From: Salinimonas marina
Lineage (GTDB): Bacteria; Pseudomonadota; Gammaproteobacteria; Enterobacterales; Alteromonadaceae
Length of the DNA stretch: 64,000 nt
Assembly (NCBI RefSeq): GCF_015644725.1
Contig: NZ_CP064795.1
Span: 3,346,501-3,410,500, forward strand
Direction: 5' to 3'
Part shown: piece after piece, positions 48,755-59,733 of the stretch
Position numbering within the stretch: position 1 is the first letter of the stretch
Layout of the letters: every line of letters begins with the position of its first letter
Translations under genes and position numbers: made by a program
The notes under the pieces: generated by a model
What the model was told of the DNA's origin: nothing
Databases searched by the model: none
The model's input: only the letters and a program-made list of their open reading frames with translations

Positions 48755-50374
48755 CTACACCGAGAACTGGTGGGTCAGACCATTCAGATTGTCAGCCAGC
48801 TTAGCCAACTCCTGACTCGACTCGCGGGTGTTGTTCACCCCGGCCGCAATCTCCGCCGACAGCGTTTTTATTTTCAGCGTGCTGCTATCTACATCCTTGG
48901 ATACCTGGGCCTGCTCTTCGGTGGTGCTGGCCACCGCTACGGTCTGTTGATTCATGCGCTCAATCGATACCGTGATTCTGGCCAGGGCATCGCCGGACTC
49001 CTGCGCCACTTGCTGGGTTTGCTGAGCGACCTTAAAACTGGTATTGATGGCACTGACCGTATTTTGGCTGCCCGTTTGCAGGCGCTTGATCATCTGCTCA
49101 ATCTCTTCGGTCGACTCCTGGGTGCGATGGGCCAGCGCCCGAACTTCATCCGCCACGACGGCGAAGCCCCGGCCAGACTCGCCCGCCCGGGCGGCTTCAA
49201 TCGCCGCATTCAGGGCCAGCAGATTGGTTTGATCGGCGATGGCACGGATCACATCCAGCACCGCACCAATGTTGTCGATATCACTGGCCAGGGTGGTTAA
49301 ACCTTTGACACTTGCATCCAGATTTTCCAGCAGATTGCCCACCATGGTTACACTCTGGTCGACCTTACGTGCGCCTTCAACGGACGCCTGCTGGGCCTCA
49401 CGAGCTTCTTGTGATGTTGCATCTGCGCTGCGGGCAACATCATCAATAGATACCGATAGCTGTGTTACCGCGGTGGAAGATTGCTCAAGTTGCTCGCCCT
49501 GTTGTACCACCCCATCGCTGGACTGCGCGGTAACTACGGCTAACTGCTCAGCCGTCACCGAAAGGCTTCCTGCTGCCTGCTGAATCTGTGAAATGGTACC
49601 GTGAAGCATGGATTGCATGGTCCCTAGTGCACGCAGCATAATACCGGTTTCGTCTTTGGCATCATCCTTAATATGCTGGTTCAACTCACCCCGGGAGATA
49701 CCCTCGGCCGCTGTGAGCGCAGTTCGCATCGGCAGCACGATGGCACGGGTAAAAGTGATGGCAAACGCCACCACACAGCTTATGGCAAATACGCTAACTA
49801 GCGCAATGGTCCACAGAGTGCGGGTAATCATGTGGCGTGCTTCGGTCTGGCTATCGGTGATACGGGTTACCTGAAAGGCTTCAAGTTGTTCGATATAACC
49901 TGCAGTGCGCTCACGAATGGTCTTCATTTGCGCATTTTGCATGGCGATCGCGGCGGCCAAATTACCGCGGTCCAGTAACAGCATTTGCTGTTGCTGCAGC
50001 GCAAAGAACTGACGGATATCGGTAGCAATGTTGCCAATCAACTGTTGGGCATCCGGGGCCTTCGCCAACGCTTCCATTTTATCAAGCGCATTGCCTAGAG
50101 CCGCCTCGGCAGTGGCGTAGTTTTGTTTGTACTGTGCTCGCTCGGAACTCGGCGCCTGCAATATATTGGCATTTTCTAGCCGCACTTTAAAAAACTGCGA
50201 TTCAATCTGTTTGATCGCCACCAACGCCGGTGAACGATGCTCAACGATTAAGTTAAAGCGCTCAGCCAGACTATTCAAACTGATAATGCCCACCGCGGCG
50301 ATCACGATGACAAAGCTGCCCATCAGACCAAAAGCAGCAGCGGAACGCTTGCCTATAGAGATATTTCTCAACAT
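48755..50374 (-). CDS. Methyl-accepting chemotaxis protein
   Basis: This 539-residue chemoreceptor has a membrane helix at about 15-35, a four-helix-bundle periplasmic domain (about 36-185), a second helix (about 188-210), a HAMP domain and the signalling domain. The hairpin tip reads [19 protein letters not shown]. No NWETF-type tethering peptide is at the C-terminus. The ligand is unknown. It is a single gene next to the polyol locus, so a polyol signal is possible but unsupported. Confidence 0.93.
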   Translation of the reverse strand: MLRNISIGKRSAAAFGLMGSFVIVIAAVGIISLNSLAERFNLIVEHRSPALVAIKQIESQFFKVRLENANILQAPSSERAQYKQNYATAEAALGNALDKMEALAKAPDAQQLIGNIATDIRQFFALQQQQMLLLDRGNLAAAIAMQNAQMKTIRERTAGYIEQLEAFQVTRITDSQTEARHMITRTLWTIALVSVFAISCVVAFAITFTRAIVLPMRTALTAAEGISRGELNQHIKDDAKDETGIMLRALGTMQSMLHGTISQIQQAAGSLSVTAEQLAVVTAQSSDGVVQQGEQLEQSSTAVTQLSVSIDDVARSADATSQEAREAQQASVEGARKVDQSVTMVGNLLENLDASVKGLTTLASDIDNIGAVLDVIRAIADQTNLLALNAAIEAARAGESGRGFAVVADEVRALAHRTQESTEEIEQMIKRLQTGSQNTVSAINTSFKVAQQTQQVAQESGDALARITVSIERMNQQTVAVASTTEEQAQVSKDVDSSTLKIKTLSAEIAAGVNNTRESSQELAKLADNLNGLTHQFSV

Positions 50375-50553
50375 TGTAGGTACTCCATATATCCGCCAGA
50401 ACGGCTAGTGAGAAAAATGAAGCGGCAAGTGTATAGGGTTATGGCTAATTTGCAGGTATCTGATTCACGGCCCGCTTAGTATTGTTAATACCTGAACAGG
50501 CCGTGGTTGATGACGCAAGGTGCGTGCAACTGTTATACGCGTTGCCAGCAGGG

Positions 50554-52047
50554 TTAATCGACGGGTGAGACGCCCAGCTCGGTTACCATGCTTTCCACTG
50601 GCTCGTTAGCCAGTAACCGGTTAACCCAGGCCATATAGGACTTATGAAACTCGGTAAACTGGCTCAGGTTACTAAAAATATGGGTTTGTTTTAAAAAAGC
50701 CGTGGCGCCATTTAATGCCGCTTCGTGCAATTCATCAGCAAGGCTGTCGTCTATCTGTAGCCGCTCACCCATTTGCGTTGTGCCTCGGGCGCTGTAATAA
50801 AACCAGCATGCTAAGGTCAATGCGCCGATATCATAGCGCCCCTCGTTGGTCAGATTATCCAGTATGGTGGGAACCAGAAATACCGGAATTTTTGCCGAAC
50901 TTTGCGAACAAATACGCGTCAATGTGTCTTTTATATTAGGGTTAGCAAAGCGTTCTAATAAGATTTTTTGATACTCAGCCACCGCAATACCGGGGACAGG
51001 ATCAAGGGTCGGCGCGACTTCCCATTGCATAAACTCTGTCAGCAAATTATGAAATGCCTTGCTTTGCATACACTCATGAATGGTCTGTATGCCGGCCAGG
51101 GAGCCACACAAGCCTAAGATAGAATGACTGGCATTGAGCATCCGCAGCTTTAATTTTTCATAAGGGGCGACATTCTTTACAAATTGGGCGCCAACGGTGT
51201 TTAGTGCGGGTTTAGCATTGCAGAAGCTATCTTCTATTATCCACTGCGCAAAGGGCTCGCATACGACGGGCCACGCATCGGTTACGCCACTGTCGGCAAG
51301 CTGGGCAATATCATCATGGGTGGTCGTGGGGGTGATACGGTCCACCATTGAGTTAGGAAATGCCACATTCTGGGACACCCACTTTGCAAACTTGGTGTCG
51401 CACAATCCGATATAGGCACAGAGCATCTTTTTTAATACCGCGCCATTGTGCTGGATATTATCGCACGATAGCAGCGTAAAAGGTTCAAGCCCCCGCTCGT
51501 AACGCCGCTTAAGACCCGCCAGCAAATAACCAAACACCAGTTTAGGCGAATCCGGATTATCCACATCATGCTGCACAAGGGCATCATCGACCTGAAATTC
51601 ACCGGTGGCCGGGTCCATATTATAGCCGCCCTCGGTAATCGTCAGCGACACCAGCTTCACAGAAGGTGACGCTAATTGCTCGATAACCGCTTCGGGGCTA
51701 TCCACGGCCAGTAAAAACCGGGTCAAAGCGCCAATTACCCGGGCGTTGCGTTCGCCCTCGACATGTTTTTCCACCAGCGTGTACAGGTGATCCTGGCCAG
51801 CCAGGGCTTGTTGCATTTTGCGATCATCATCGCGTAGACCCACACCACAAATACCCCAGCTAAGATCACCGGTCCGGGCCATCAGTGTGTCAAAATACAT
51901 TGCCTGATGGGCACGGTGAAAGCCGCCTACACCAATATGCACGATGCCGGTAGTAACCTCGGCAGGATTGTAGCCCGGCTGAGCAATCACCGAAGGAAGC
52001 AGTGCCAGGTTTTGTCGACACAAAGATTTTACTGTTGAAGTTTGCAT
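50554..52047 (-). CDS. Mannitol 2-dehydrogenase-type polyol dehydrogenase
   Basis: This 497-residue enzyme belongs to the long-chain mannitol dehydrogenase family (MtlK/UxuB group). The Rossmann segment is IVHIGVGGFHRAHQAMYFD, with TITEGGYNMD and SCDNIQHNGAVLKKM as family motifs. PNSMVDRITPTTT and the catalytic Lys in KLRMLNASHS are present. It oxidises mannitol (or a related polyol such as arabinitol or sorbitol) to a ketose with NAD+; the exact substrate is not fixed. It follows the NCS1 permease gene with 9 bases between, so they are one operon. Confidence 0.87.
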   Translation of the reverse strand: MQTSTVKSLCRQNLALLPSVIAQPGYNPAEVTTGIVHIGVGGFHRAHQAMYFDTLMARTGDLSWGICGVGLRDDDRKMQQALAGQDHLYTLVEKHVEGERNARVIGALTRFLLAVDSPEAVIEQLASPSVKLVSLTITEGGYNMDPATGEFQVDDALVQHDVDNPDSPKLVFGYLLAGLKRRYERGLEPFTLLSCDNIQHNGAVLKKMLCAYIGLCDTKFAKWVSQNVAFPNSMVDRITPTTTHDDIAQLADSGVTDAWPVVCEPFAQWIIEDSFCNAKPALNTVGAQFVKNVAPYEKLKLRMLNASHSILGLCGSLAGIQTIHECMQSKAFHNLLTEFMQWEVAPTLDPVPGIAVAEYQKILLERFANPNIKDTLTRICSQSSAKIPVFLVPTILDNLTNEGRYDIGALTLACWFYYSARGTTQMGERLQIDDSLADELHEAALNGATAFLKQTHIFSNLSQFTEFHKSYMAWVNRLLANEPVESMVTELGVSPVD

Positions 52048-52056
52048 AACAACCTC

Positions 52057-53772
52057 TTATTTACAAAGCGCTTTTTGACGACGCATCGCCCAGTAAGCAG
52101 TGGAAAAGTAGATGAGCGTGCAGCCAAAGGCAATATTGAAGAACAGCTCCCGGTGATACCGGTATTCCGTCATCTGGGTGCTGAACAAAAAGGTCTGAAG
52201 CGCCAGGGCCAGGGTAACCAGCAGGCTACCCACGGCCACCCATCGTAAAAGATGTGAGAACTTAGACGTATCAGGATGAGATACCGGCAGTTGTTCGGCT
52301 TGCCGCTGCTGATGCTGCTCCACTTTTTCATAGAACCCTTCAAGTTCGGCCCGTTGCTGAGGGTATTGCTGATTAGCCCCATACTTGGCGGCCAGCGCGG
52401 TATAGACCGCGATAGTGAAAAACCACGTGGGTACAAACAGATAGTAAAATGACATCACATCAAGGAAGTTAAGCCCGAATCCAAACACTAACCCCAGTCC
52501 CCAGCTGGCAACCGCCGGAGTGCTATGATTCAGATTTTGATAGTGGGCCCAGTAGCGGCTAAAACCAATTTTTGGAAACAGCACATGTTCGGCAAATACA
52601 ATGGCACCTACCGGCACCACCAGTAACCCGGCATAGGTCAGCAGCGGCAATAATTTTGTAAACACAAACGGAAAGCAGGCGATAGCCACGGTAATCAGAC
52701 CGACGATAAAAGTCGTGCGGTTCCGTGAGCTTTTTGGAAAGACCGCCTGAGCAGCCAGCCCGGCCCGATAAAGGTTCGCATTTGCTGTGGTCCAGCCCGC
52801 CACAATCACAATGACCAGGCCCGACAGCCCCAGAGCATGATAAGCCACATCACCCGGGTCTAGTTGTACAATGGATTTTTGTACAATCACAGCAGTACCG
52901 GCACCCATAATACCCGCCGATATCCAGGCAATATAATGACCAAATAACATACCCGCAGAGGTAGTTAATCCATACACTTTGCGTTTAGCAAAACGTAAGA
53001 TGGCCATATCAATAAGACCAAAATGGGTAATAGTGTTAGCCGCCCATGAAAAGCCGATCACTTCCATCAGGCCGATACCCTGCTCGCCCCCGGCGGTAAT
53101 CCCGGTCCACACCGAGGCACTGCCAATCTGCATAAAATCGTCCCAGCCTGAGACAATAGTTTCTCCAATCACGGCCTCTGCCAATACCGGCATCAACACC
53201 AGCGGACCGCTTAAAAACATGATAAACAGCCAGGGCGCACAAATACCTGAAAACTCAGATACCGCATTAAAGCCATACATGGCCACCATCACGACAATCA
53301 TTCCTACCGCAAGCACCACCAGCACAAAAGCCAGATTGGTCGGATACCAGTCAAGCTGAGCCGGGATGTTCAGCGCAAAGCGCACGGCGGTCGCCGATAC
53401 CGTAATCATGGCCGCCGAGATCACGGTAAAAATGATGACATTGGCCCAGTTGTAGAGCCGGGTCATAGAATCCCCCGCAATTTTTTGCAGGTAGGTGTAC
53501 AAACTCATTCTGGTTTCTACCGCAATGGGGGTGGTGATCAGGGTCCAGCTGAGTACTGCCAGCAGATTCCCGATCAGCAGGCCCAGTAAGATGTCGGTCA
53601 TGGTGGCACCTAATGCCACAAAGGTTGCCCCAAAGACAAATTCGGTCGCTGCCACATGCTCTCCGGCATACAGCCCGAGAAAATGCTTCCAGCTTTTTAG
53701 CTGATGTTTGGCCACCGGAAGTTGCTCTTCGCTGACCTGATTTAAATCAACATTAGTGGATGTCGATCTCAT
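52057..53772 (-). CDS. NCS1-family permease in a polyol locus
   Basis: This 571-residue inner-membrane transporter has about 12 helices and NCS1 features such as GLYAGEHVAATEFVFGA near the first helix and GWTTANANLYRAGLA in the eighth. A long hydrophilic loop (about 460-500) precedes two final helices. Known NCS1 carriers move nucleobases, hydantoins, allantoin or thiamine. Here it heads an operon with a mannitol-type dehydrogenase and faces a porin, so a polyol or sugar substrate is likely by context. No other transporter is in the locus. Confidence 0.8.
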   Translation of the reverse strand: MRSTSTNVDLNQVSEEQLPVAKHQLKSWKHFLGLYAGEHVAATEFVFGATFVALGATMTDILLGLLIGNLLAVLSWTLITTPIAVETRMSLYTYLQKIAGDSMTRLYNWANVIIFTVISAAMITVSATAVRFALNIPAQLDWYPTNLAFVLVVLAVGMIVVMVAMYGFNAVSEFSGICAPWLFIMFLSGPLVLMPVLAEAVIGETIVSGWDDFMQIGSASVWTGITAGGEQGIGLMEVIGFSWAANTITHFGLIDMAILRFAKRKVYGLTTSAGMLFGHYIAWISAGIMGAGTAVIVQKSIVQLDPGDVAYHALGLSGLVIVIVAGWTTANANLYRAGLAAQAVFPKSSRNRTTFIVGLITVAIACFPFVFTKLLPLLTYAGLLVVPVGAIVFAEHVLFPKIGFSRYWAHYQNLNHSTPAVASWGLGLVFGFGLNFLDVMSFYYLFVPTWFFTIAVYTALAAKYGANQQYPQQRAELEGFYEKVEQHQQRQAEQLPVSHPDTSKFSHLLRWVAVGSLLVTLALALQTFLFSTQMTEYRYHRELFFNIAFGCTLIYFSTAYWAMRRQKALCK

Positions 53773-54161
53773 AGAATTCTCACTTTTAGGTTATTCGCAG
53801 AACGGGACCATGCTGCGGCCTGTGTTAATGACCAAATCCTATTTCTGCACAAAATCAAACAATCGGCATAGCAGAAGATGAGCATTTGCCTTGTGTGTGA
53901 ATTATTTCTCAACTGATCCTACCTATAACATTATAAATGTAAACACTGTTAACATGACATTTTGGGTTACTTCTCTCTCATATGACTTAACCACTTGTTT
54001 ACCCTAAGTTTAAAAGATTAATGAATTTAGTGTTTCTGGTTAATAACAAAAACTTCTTTACGTATTTGTTAAAAAACATCGAAATGTCTATTGAGATCTC
54101 GCCCATTTGATGAAATTATTGCCCTCGAGATGAGCATTTGCCCAGCAAAAGGGTAAGTGAG
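53773..54161. promoter_or_regulatory. Divergent control region of the polyol locus with a palindromic operator candidate
   Basis: This AT-rich 389-base gap lies between the permease and porin genes. ATGTAAACACTGTTAACAT at 53937-53955 is an imperfect 19-base palindrome and could be the operator of the SorC-type regulator. Further GTTTAC/GTTAAA-like half-sites occur about 53996 and 54065. Individual promoters could not be fixed. Confidence 0.5.
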
Positions 54162-55442
54162 ATGAACAATGTTAGTTGTATAAAAGCGGCACACTATGTG
54201 GGTTTGGTCGCCGTACTGGGGTGGGTATATAGTGGCTCGAGTGATGCTGCAGGCATCGAGCTTTTTGATGGTAAAGTAAAATCCAATCTGTACCTGGCTC
54301 AGGGCTTTCAGCATATTCAGGCCGATGACGGAGCCTTTATCAACCAAAACACCCAGATGGAATCGGGCTTTCAACGCTTTCGGTTTAATCTGGACGTCGC
54401 TGTTAAGGTTAATGATATTGTGTCGGCCTACATCGACCTGGGTGAAGAGCCCAACGATTTTGGTAGCGATGACCAGTTCGAAATCTCTCAGGATCTGGCC
54501 TATATCGATATTGCCCTAGATGGCTTTGAACAATGGCACTATGACCAGACTAAGCTTGTGGTGCGGGCTGGCAATATTGTGTCAACGGTCTTTGATTTCA
54601 GAGGCTATTCGGATGGAGCCGCGGTCCAGACCAATCCGTTAATTGGCAACTCGCCAATAGATTTTGTAACGGCAGAATCTGGCGCGCAGGTGCTTTGGTC
54701 TCATACACCGGCGTCAACGGCGACTGCCACAGTCTATGCCGATGCGGGCATAACCATCCCCACCTTTTTTGAAGACTATGGCCCGGGTCGCGGCTATAAC
54801 TATTTTGGTAAAGTCGGGGTAACAGGGTCTGAAGATGGATGGGGACTGAGCGTGGCGGCGTTTATGAGTGACCAGGCCGACCAGTTTAATCATCGTGAAT
54901 TTGATGATATACAAACCGCGGGATTGATTCAGGGTGACGGGGATAACTACAACTTCGCCGGCAGTGGCAGTAATGCCCGGGACACCCACGCGGGCTTACT
55001 GCCCGGCCTGGATGCCCGGATTTATCAGCTGAACGCATTTTATCGTCCCAATCAGGCGACCCTGTTGCGGGCGTGGGCGGGTCGCGCCTCTGATGAATAC
55101 CGGTTTGCGGATGCGAACAACGAGCTCACGGTGGCAAGTCAGGCGCGCAATTTTATCCGGCAAGACGGGAGTATGCAGTTTTATGCCCTTGAAGGAAGCT
55201 ATTATATTGTGCCCTCCAGATTTTATCTGGCGGCCCGTTATAGCGCCGCGGATAATACCAGCAGTGACGCAGCAGGATCTGATACCCTATTAAGCCGAAG
55301 CCAGGTGGGACTGGGCTGGTTTATTACCACCGGTACCTTACTAAAAGCAGAATATGTTTATCAGCTGGAAGAAGTTAATTCGCCCGGGCAAATTGGCGCA
55401 GACTGGCAGGGTGTCTCAGTCGAATTATCGCTGAAATATTAA
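54162..55442 (+). CDS. Outer-membrane porin of the polyol locus
   Basis: This 426-residue protein has a signal peptide (to about residue 30, SSDAAG) and an alternating beta pattern with aromatic strand ends, ending GVSVELSLKY as expected of a barrel. FRFNLDVAVKVNDIVSAYIDL resembles a porin wall. Family not identified; it is not obviously OprB. The ATG at 54162 has a GTGAG-type site. It is divergent from the permease and upstream of the HAD gene, suggesting sugar/polyol entry. Confidence 0.65.
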   Translation: MNNVSCIKAAHYVGLVAVLGWVYSGSSDAAGIELFDGKVKSNLYLAQGFQHIQADDGAFINQNTQMESGFQRFRFNLDVAVKVNDIVSAYIDLGEEPNDFGSDDQFEISQDLAYIDIALDGFEQWHYDQTKLVVRAGNIVSTVFDFRGYSDGAAVQTNPLIGNSPIDFVTAESGAQVLWSHTPASTATATVYADAGITIPTFFEDYGPGRGYNYFGKVGVTGSEDGWGLSVAAFMSDQADQFNHREFDDIQTAGLIQGDGDNYNFAGSGSNARDTHAGLLPGLDARIYQLNAFYRPNQATLLRAWAGRASDEYRFADANNELTVASQARNFIRQDGSMQFYALEGSYYIVPSRFYLAARYSAADNTSSDAAGSDTLLSRSQVGLGWFITTGTLLKAEYVYQLEEVNSPGQIGADWQGVSVELSLKY

Positions 55443-55517
55443 TGCACCGCTGGCAGACTGAGGCTAATAGGGTTGCAGGGGCTGTGTAGTTCGCGTCATA
55501 AATTAACAAGATAAAGG

Positions 55518-56189
55518 ATGAATGTGAGTAACAATATCAAGCTAATCATTTTTGATTGTGACGGCGTGCTCATCGATAGTGAGATTTTGTCGATGAAGGC
55601 CTGGCAAGCGGTGTTAAGCCGCCGGCACCGCACCCTCAGCGCTGCGTATTTTACTCAACATTTTTTGGGGAAAAGCATGCAGCATGTGTTGCAGTGCCTG
55701 GCAGACGATTTTTCTCTTGCTTTTACCGCGGCAGACGTCGACGAGTTTCATCATGAGCTTCAGCAGCAGTTCCGTCGGGATTTGCACCCCACCCCCGGCA
55801 TTGAAACCGTGCTGTCGCATTTGCAAATTCCTTACTGCCTGGCTACCAGCAGCAGCCCGCAGCGAACCAGGTTTGCACTAAAGACCAGCGGCCTGGCGCA
55901 CTACTTTGGCAATAATCGATTTACCCGGGATGAAGTTGAGCATGGAAAACCCGCCCCGGACCTGTTTTTACACGCTGCCAACACCATGCAAGTGGCACCG
56001 GCTCACTGTCTGGTTATTGAGGACTCTGAGGCTGGCTTGCAGGCAGCCCGGGCTGCAAATATGCCTTATCTGCATTACATTGGCGGCACACATTTAAAGG
56101 CGTGTACAGTTAATGGCCGTGACACATTTGATAACTGGAACACCTTCAGGCGTCGTTTCGCCCCCTTGTTTAAGAATGGACCACAATGA
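55518..56189 (+). CDS. HAD-family phosphatase (beta-phosphoglucomutase-like)
   Basis: This 223-residue hydrolase has the HAD motifs IIFDCDGVLIDSE (catalytic Asp pair), a Ser/Thr motif in CLATSSSPQRT, the Lys in VEHGKPAPDLFL and the acidic motif VIEDSEAGLQAA. The cap is helical (subclass I). It probably dephosphorylates a sugar or polyol phosphate; the substrate is unknown. It shares ATGA with the regulator gene, so they are translationally coupled. Confidence 0.87.
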   Translation: MNVSNNIKLIIFDCDGVLIDSEILSMKAWQAVLSRRHRTLSAAYFTQHFLGKSMQHVLQCLADDFSLAFTAADVDEFHHELQQQFRRDLHPTPGIETVLSHLQIPYCLATSSSPQRTRFALKTSGLAHYFGNNRFTRDEVEHGKPAPDLFLHAANTMQVAPAHCLVIEDSEAGLQAARAANMPYLHYIGGTHLKACTVNGRDTFDNWNTFRRRFAPLFKNGPQ

Positions 56190-57145
56190 GTAGAAAAACA
56201 CTTGATCAACAACGACTGGACGATGCTGCCCGCGCTGGCTGGCTGTACTATGTTGCAGGAGCAACCCAGGATGATATTGCGCGCCAGTTGAATATCTCGC
56301 GACAAACCGCGCAGCGGCTGGTGGCGCTGGCTATCTCGGAAGGCTTGGTGAAGGTCCGGCTGGAACATCCGGTCGCCAGTTGTATGGAGTTAGCAAATGC
56401 GCTAAAACAACGTTTTGGCCTGCAGTTTTGCGATGTGGTGCCTTCTGTCAACGAAGATCCCCATTCTACTTTAGGGCTTGGTCAGGCCGGAGCCAGTGCC
56501 ATCGAACGACTATTAAGAGACCCTGACACCCGGACCATCGCGTTTGGTACTGGTCGGGTTCTGCGTGCCTGTGCGGATGAGCTGAATATACAGCAGTGCC
56601 CGAATCATAAAATTATCTCGTTGGTGGGAAATATTGCTAATGATGGCGCCGCTACCCGTTATGACGCGGCAGTGTATGTTGCCGAGAAACTCGAAGCTCA
56701 GCATTATCCCATGCCGTTGCCGGTTATTGCTGAGAGTCAGACAGCCCGCGATGCCTTTCATCAACTACCCCATGTGAGCCGAATTCTTGACCTGGCTTCG
56801 GCAGCGGATGCGACCTTTGTGGGGATCGGTAATCTGGGCCGCACCTCACCTCTGGCGGTGGATGGGTTTGTCGATGAGCAAGCATTGGAAGAGCTGGAAA
56901 GCCGCGGCGGGGTTGGCGAGGTCATCAGCTGGGTATACAACGCCGAAGGCGCGGTCATGCCTTGTGATATCAACTCGCGGGTGACCAGTGTGCCGCTTAA
57001 AGCGGCTACCGAGCGTCCGGTGGTGGGTATTGCTGCGGGTCAGCATAAATGCGCAGCCATTGTCGGAGCTCTGCGCAGCCGGCTCATTAATGCATTGATT
57101 ACCAATGAATACACCGCCAGGCAAGTACTTAATCTTTGTTCTTAA
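56186..57145 (+). CDS. SorC/DeoR-type sugar-binding transcriptional regulator
   Basis: This 319-residue regulator has an N-terminal helix-turn-helix (YVAGATQDDIARQLNISR, about 20-45) and a C-terminal sugar-phosphate-binding domain with GFGTGRVLRACADE-like loops, here FGTGRVLRAC and VGIGNLGRTSPL. It likely controls the polyol locus in response to a phosphorylated sugar. It lies at the end of the porin-HAD-regulator unit. Confidence 0.88.
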   Translation: MSRKTLDQQRLDDAARAGWLYYVAGATQDDIARQLNISRQTAQRLVALAISEGLVKVRLEHPVASCMELANALKQRFGLQFCDVVPSVNEDPHSTLGLGQAGASAIERLLRDPDTRTIAFGTGRVLRACADELNIQQCPNHKIISLVGNIANDGAATRYDAAVYVAEKLEAQHYPMPLPVIAESQTARDAFHQLPHVSRILDLASAADATFVGIGNLGRTSPLAVDGFVDEQALEELESRGGVGEVISWVYNAEGAVMPCDINSRVTSVPLKAATERPVVGIAAGQHKCAAIVGALRSRLINALITNEYTARQVLNLCS

Positions 57146-57216
57146 GTGATGCTCTTCAGGCAAAATTTAGCGGCGGCAATATAAAGCACCGGGGTTAAAT
57201 CAGACTTCCCTGAAAA

Positions 57217-57231
57217 GGCCGGACCCCGGCC
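57217..57231. terminator. GC-rich hairpin between convergent genes
   Basis: GGCCGG (57217-57222) pairs with CCGGCC (57226-57231) around a 3-base loop. It lacks a clear T-run, so its role as terminator for the regulator and parC is only plausible. Confidence 0.4.
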
Positions 57232-57248
57232 CTTGCTAACCACAGGAA

Positions 57249-59534
57249 TTAGTCACTTATCGGTTCGGCGGTGACCGCCGGCTCGCCCAGCACTTCCAGC
57301 TCGTCCACCCGTTGCAGTCCACGTGGTAGTTTGTTGCCACGCCGCCCACGCTCACCGTAGTAATGTTCAAGGTCGGCCGGCGACAGGGTCATATTGCGTT
57401 TACCTGCATGCACCCGTACCGAGGCCGCTTTAGGCACCACCGCAATGACTTTGACAAATTCTTCCCGGCTTTTGACTTTGGCAGAAGGGATATTGATAAT
57501 TTTGTTCCCCTTGCCTTTGCCCAGACTGGGTAAGTCTTTCAGCGGAAAGATCAGCATGCGGCCTTCATTGGAGATGGCCAGACACAGATCCGTGGCCAGA
57601 TCGCCCACCGGTCGCGGCGGCAATACCTGCGCGGAGGCTGGCAAGCTCAGATAAGCTTTACCGGCTTTGTTTTTACTGATCATATCGCCAAACTTACCCA
57701 CAAACCCATACCCGGCATCAGAGGCCAGTAAGAATGGCTGCTCTTCTGCGCTCATGAGCACATGGGTAAACTGTTCGCCGCCCACCAGGTTAAAACGACC
57801 GGTTAATGGCTCACCCTGACTGCGGGCCGAGGGCAGTGCATGCGCATCACAGGCAAAGGTGCGTCCGGAGCTGTCCATAAATACCGCAGGCTGGTTACTG
57901 CGTCCTGAAGCACTGGCTTTGTAATTATCGCCGGCTTTGTAATTGAGCCCCTGGACATCCACATCATGACCTTTGGCGCAGCGCGCCCAGCCTTTTTCAG
58001 ATAACACCACCGTGACCGCTTCGCTGGGGATTAGCTCTTTTTCTGACAATGCTTTGGCTTCAGCGCGCTCTTTTAACGGTGAGCGGCGATCGTCGCCGTA
58101 TTTTTCAGCATCTGCCAGAATCTCTTTTTTCACCAGTGTTTTTAAACGTCGCTCGGAGCCCAGCACCAATTGCAGTTTATCCCGCTCTTGTTCAAGCTCT
58201 TCCTGCTCGCCCCGGATTTTCATTTCTTCGAGCTTAGCCAGATGACGCAATTTCAGCTCTAAAATGGCTTCGGCCTGCTTATCGGTCAACCCAAAGCGCG
58301 CCATCAACTCCGGCTTGGGTTTGTCGAAGGTACGAATGATTTCAATCACTTCGTCAATATTCAGAAAAGCAACCAGCAACCCTTCCAGAATATGCAATCT
58401 GGCCAGTACCTTGTCTAACCGATACTGCAACCTGCGGGTGACGGTGTTTTTGCGAGACTCTAGCCATTCAGACAAGATGGTGCGCAAATCTTTCACCTGG
58501 GGACGGCCATCCAGACCAATCATATTCAGATTGACCCGATAACTTTTTTCAAGGTCCGTGGTGGCAAAAAGATGCTGCATCAACTGCAGTGAATCCACCC
58601 GGTTTGAACGACGGGTAATGACCAGCCGAGTCGGGTTTTCATGATCTGACTCATCACGTAAATCACTGACCATAGGGAGTTTTTTGGCCTGCATCTGGCC
58701 GGCAATCTGTTCCAGAATTTTGGCACCAGAGGCCTGATGAGGCAGCGACGTGATGATAATATCGCTGCTGTCTTCATGATACACCGCACGCATCTTGAGC
58801 GAGCCGCGCCCGGTTTCATATAATTTTGCAATGTCCGTGCGCGGGGTAATAATTTCCGCTTCGGTGGGATAATCGGGCGCCTGCACAATTTCCAGTAAAT
58901 CGGCCAGGGTGGCTTTGTTGTTATCCAGCAAATGGGCGCAGGCTTTGGCGACTTCGCGCAAATTGTGCGGCGGGATATCTGTGGCCATGCCCACCGCAAT
59001 ACCACTGACTCCGTTTAGCAATATATGTGGTAACCGGGCGGGTAACACTTTGGGCTCCGACAAGGTGCCATCAAAATTTGGCACCCAATCCACCGTGCCC
59101 TGCCCCAGTTCGCTTAGCAACAACTCGGAAAATCGTGATAGCCGGGCTTCAGTATACCGCATGGCGGCAAAGGATTTGGGATCGTCGGGTGCCCCCCAGT
59201 TGCCTTGTCCGTCGACCAGCGGGTAGCGGTACGAGAAAGGCTGAGCCATCAACACCATGGCTTCATAACAGGCCGAGTCACCATGGGGGTGAAATTTACC
59301 CAACACATCGCCCACGGTACGCGCCGACTTTTTGTATTTGGCGGTGGCCGACAAACCTAAATCGGACATGGCATAAATAATACGCCGTTGCACCGGTTTG
59401 AGGCCGTCTGCGATATTGGGTAATGCCCGATCCATAATCACGTACATGGAATAATTTAGGTAGGCATCTTCGGTAAATCGGCTTAACGGAAGTTGTTCAA
59501 TCCCGTCCTGACTAATTGTGATTTGATCGCTCAT
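57249..59534 (-). CDS. parC: DNA topoisomerase IV subunit A
   Basis: This 761-residue protein is ParC, which decatenates sister chromosomes with ParE. The catalytic Tyr is in [14 protein letters not shown]. The quinolone region reads [11 protein letters not shown], with Ser and Glu at the positions whose change gives resistance, so it is the sensitive type. The ATG at 59534 gives the standard MSDQ start; the frame is open for 34 more codons. parE is not adjacent. Confidence 0.97.
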   Translation of the reverse strand: MSDQITISQDGIEQLPLSRFTEDAYLNYSMYVIMDRALPNIADGLKPVQRRIIYAMSDLGLSATAKYKKSARTVGDVLGKFHPHGDSACYEAMVLMAQPFSYRYPLVDGQGNWGAPDDPKSFAAMRYTEARLSRFSELLLSELGQGTVDWVPNFDGTLSEPKVLPARLPHILLNGVSGIAVGMATDIPPHNLREVAKACAHLLDNNKATLADLLEIVQAPDYPTEAEIITPRTDIAKLYETGRGSLKMRAVYHEDSSDIIITSLPHQASGAKILEQIAGQMQAKKLPMVSDLRDESDHENPTRLVITRRSNRVDSLQLMQHLFATTDLEKSYRVNLNMIGLDGRPQVKDLRTILSEWLESRKNTVTRRLQYRLDKVLARLHILEGLLVAFLNIDEVIEIIRTFDKPKPELMARFGLTDKQAEAILELKLRHLAKLEEMKIRGEQEELEQERDKLQLVLGSERRLKTLVKKEILADAEKYGDDRRSPLKERAEAKALSEKELIPSEAVTVVLSEKGWARCAKGHDVDVQGLNYKAGDNYKASASGRSNQPAVFMDSSGRTFACDAHALPSARSQGEPLTGRFNLVGGEQFTHVLMSAEEQPFLLASDAGYGFVGKFGDMISKNKAGKAYLSLPASAQVLPPRPVGDLATDLCLAISNEGRMLIFPLKDLPSLGKGKGNKIINIPSAKVKSREEFVKVIAVVPKAASVRVHAGKRNMTLSPADLEHYYGERGRRGNKLPRGLQRVDELEVLGEPAVTAEPISD

Positions 59535-59733
59535 GGAGTTATTCGTTGTTGGCTGACCACTGCATCTGATCGCCATTTTGGGGCAAAGCGTCCGGCAACG
59601 CAACTTTGCTGGTGGTGATAACCGGGCGGGGTGCAAACGGCATCATGACAAAATAAACCATCAGAGTTTTTGTAATTTACCCCAAAGTGGTGTTTTAATA
59701 GTCAGCTTTCCGGCTATTGTTAATGCAACCACC

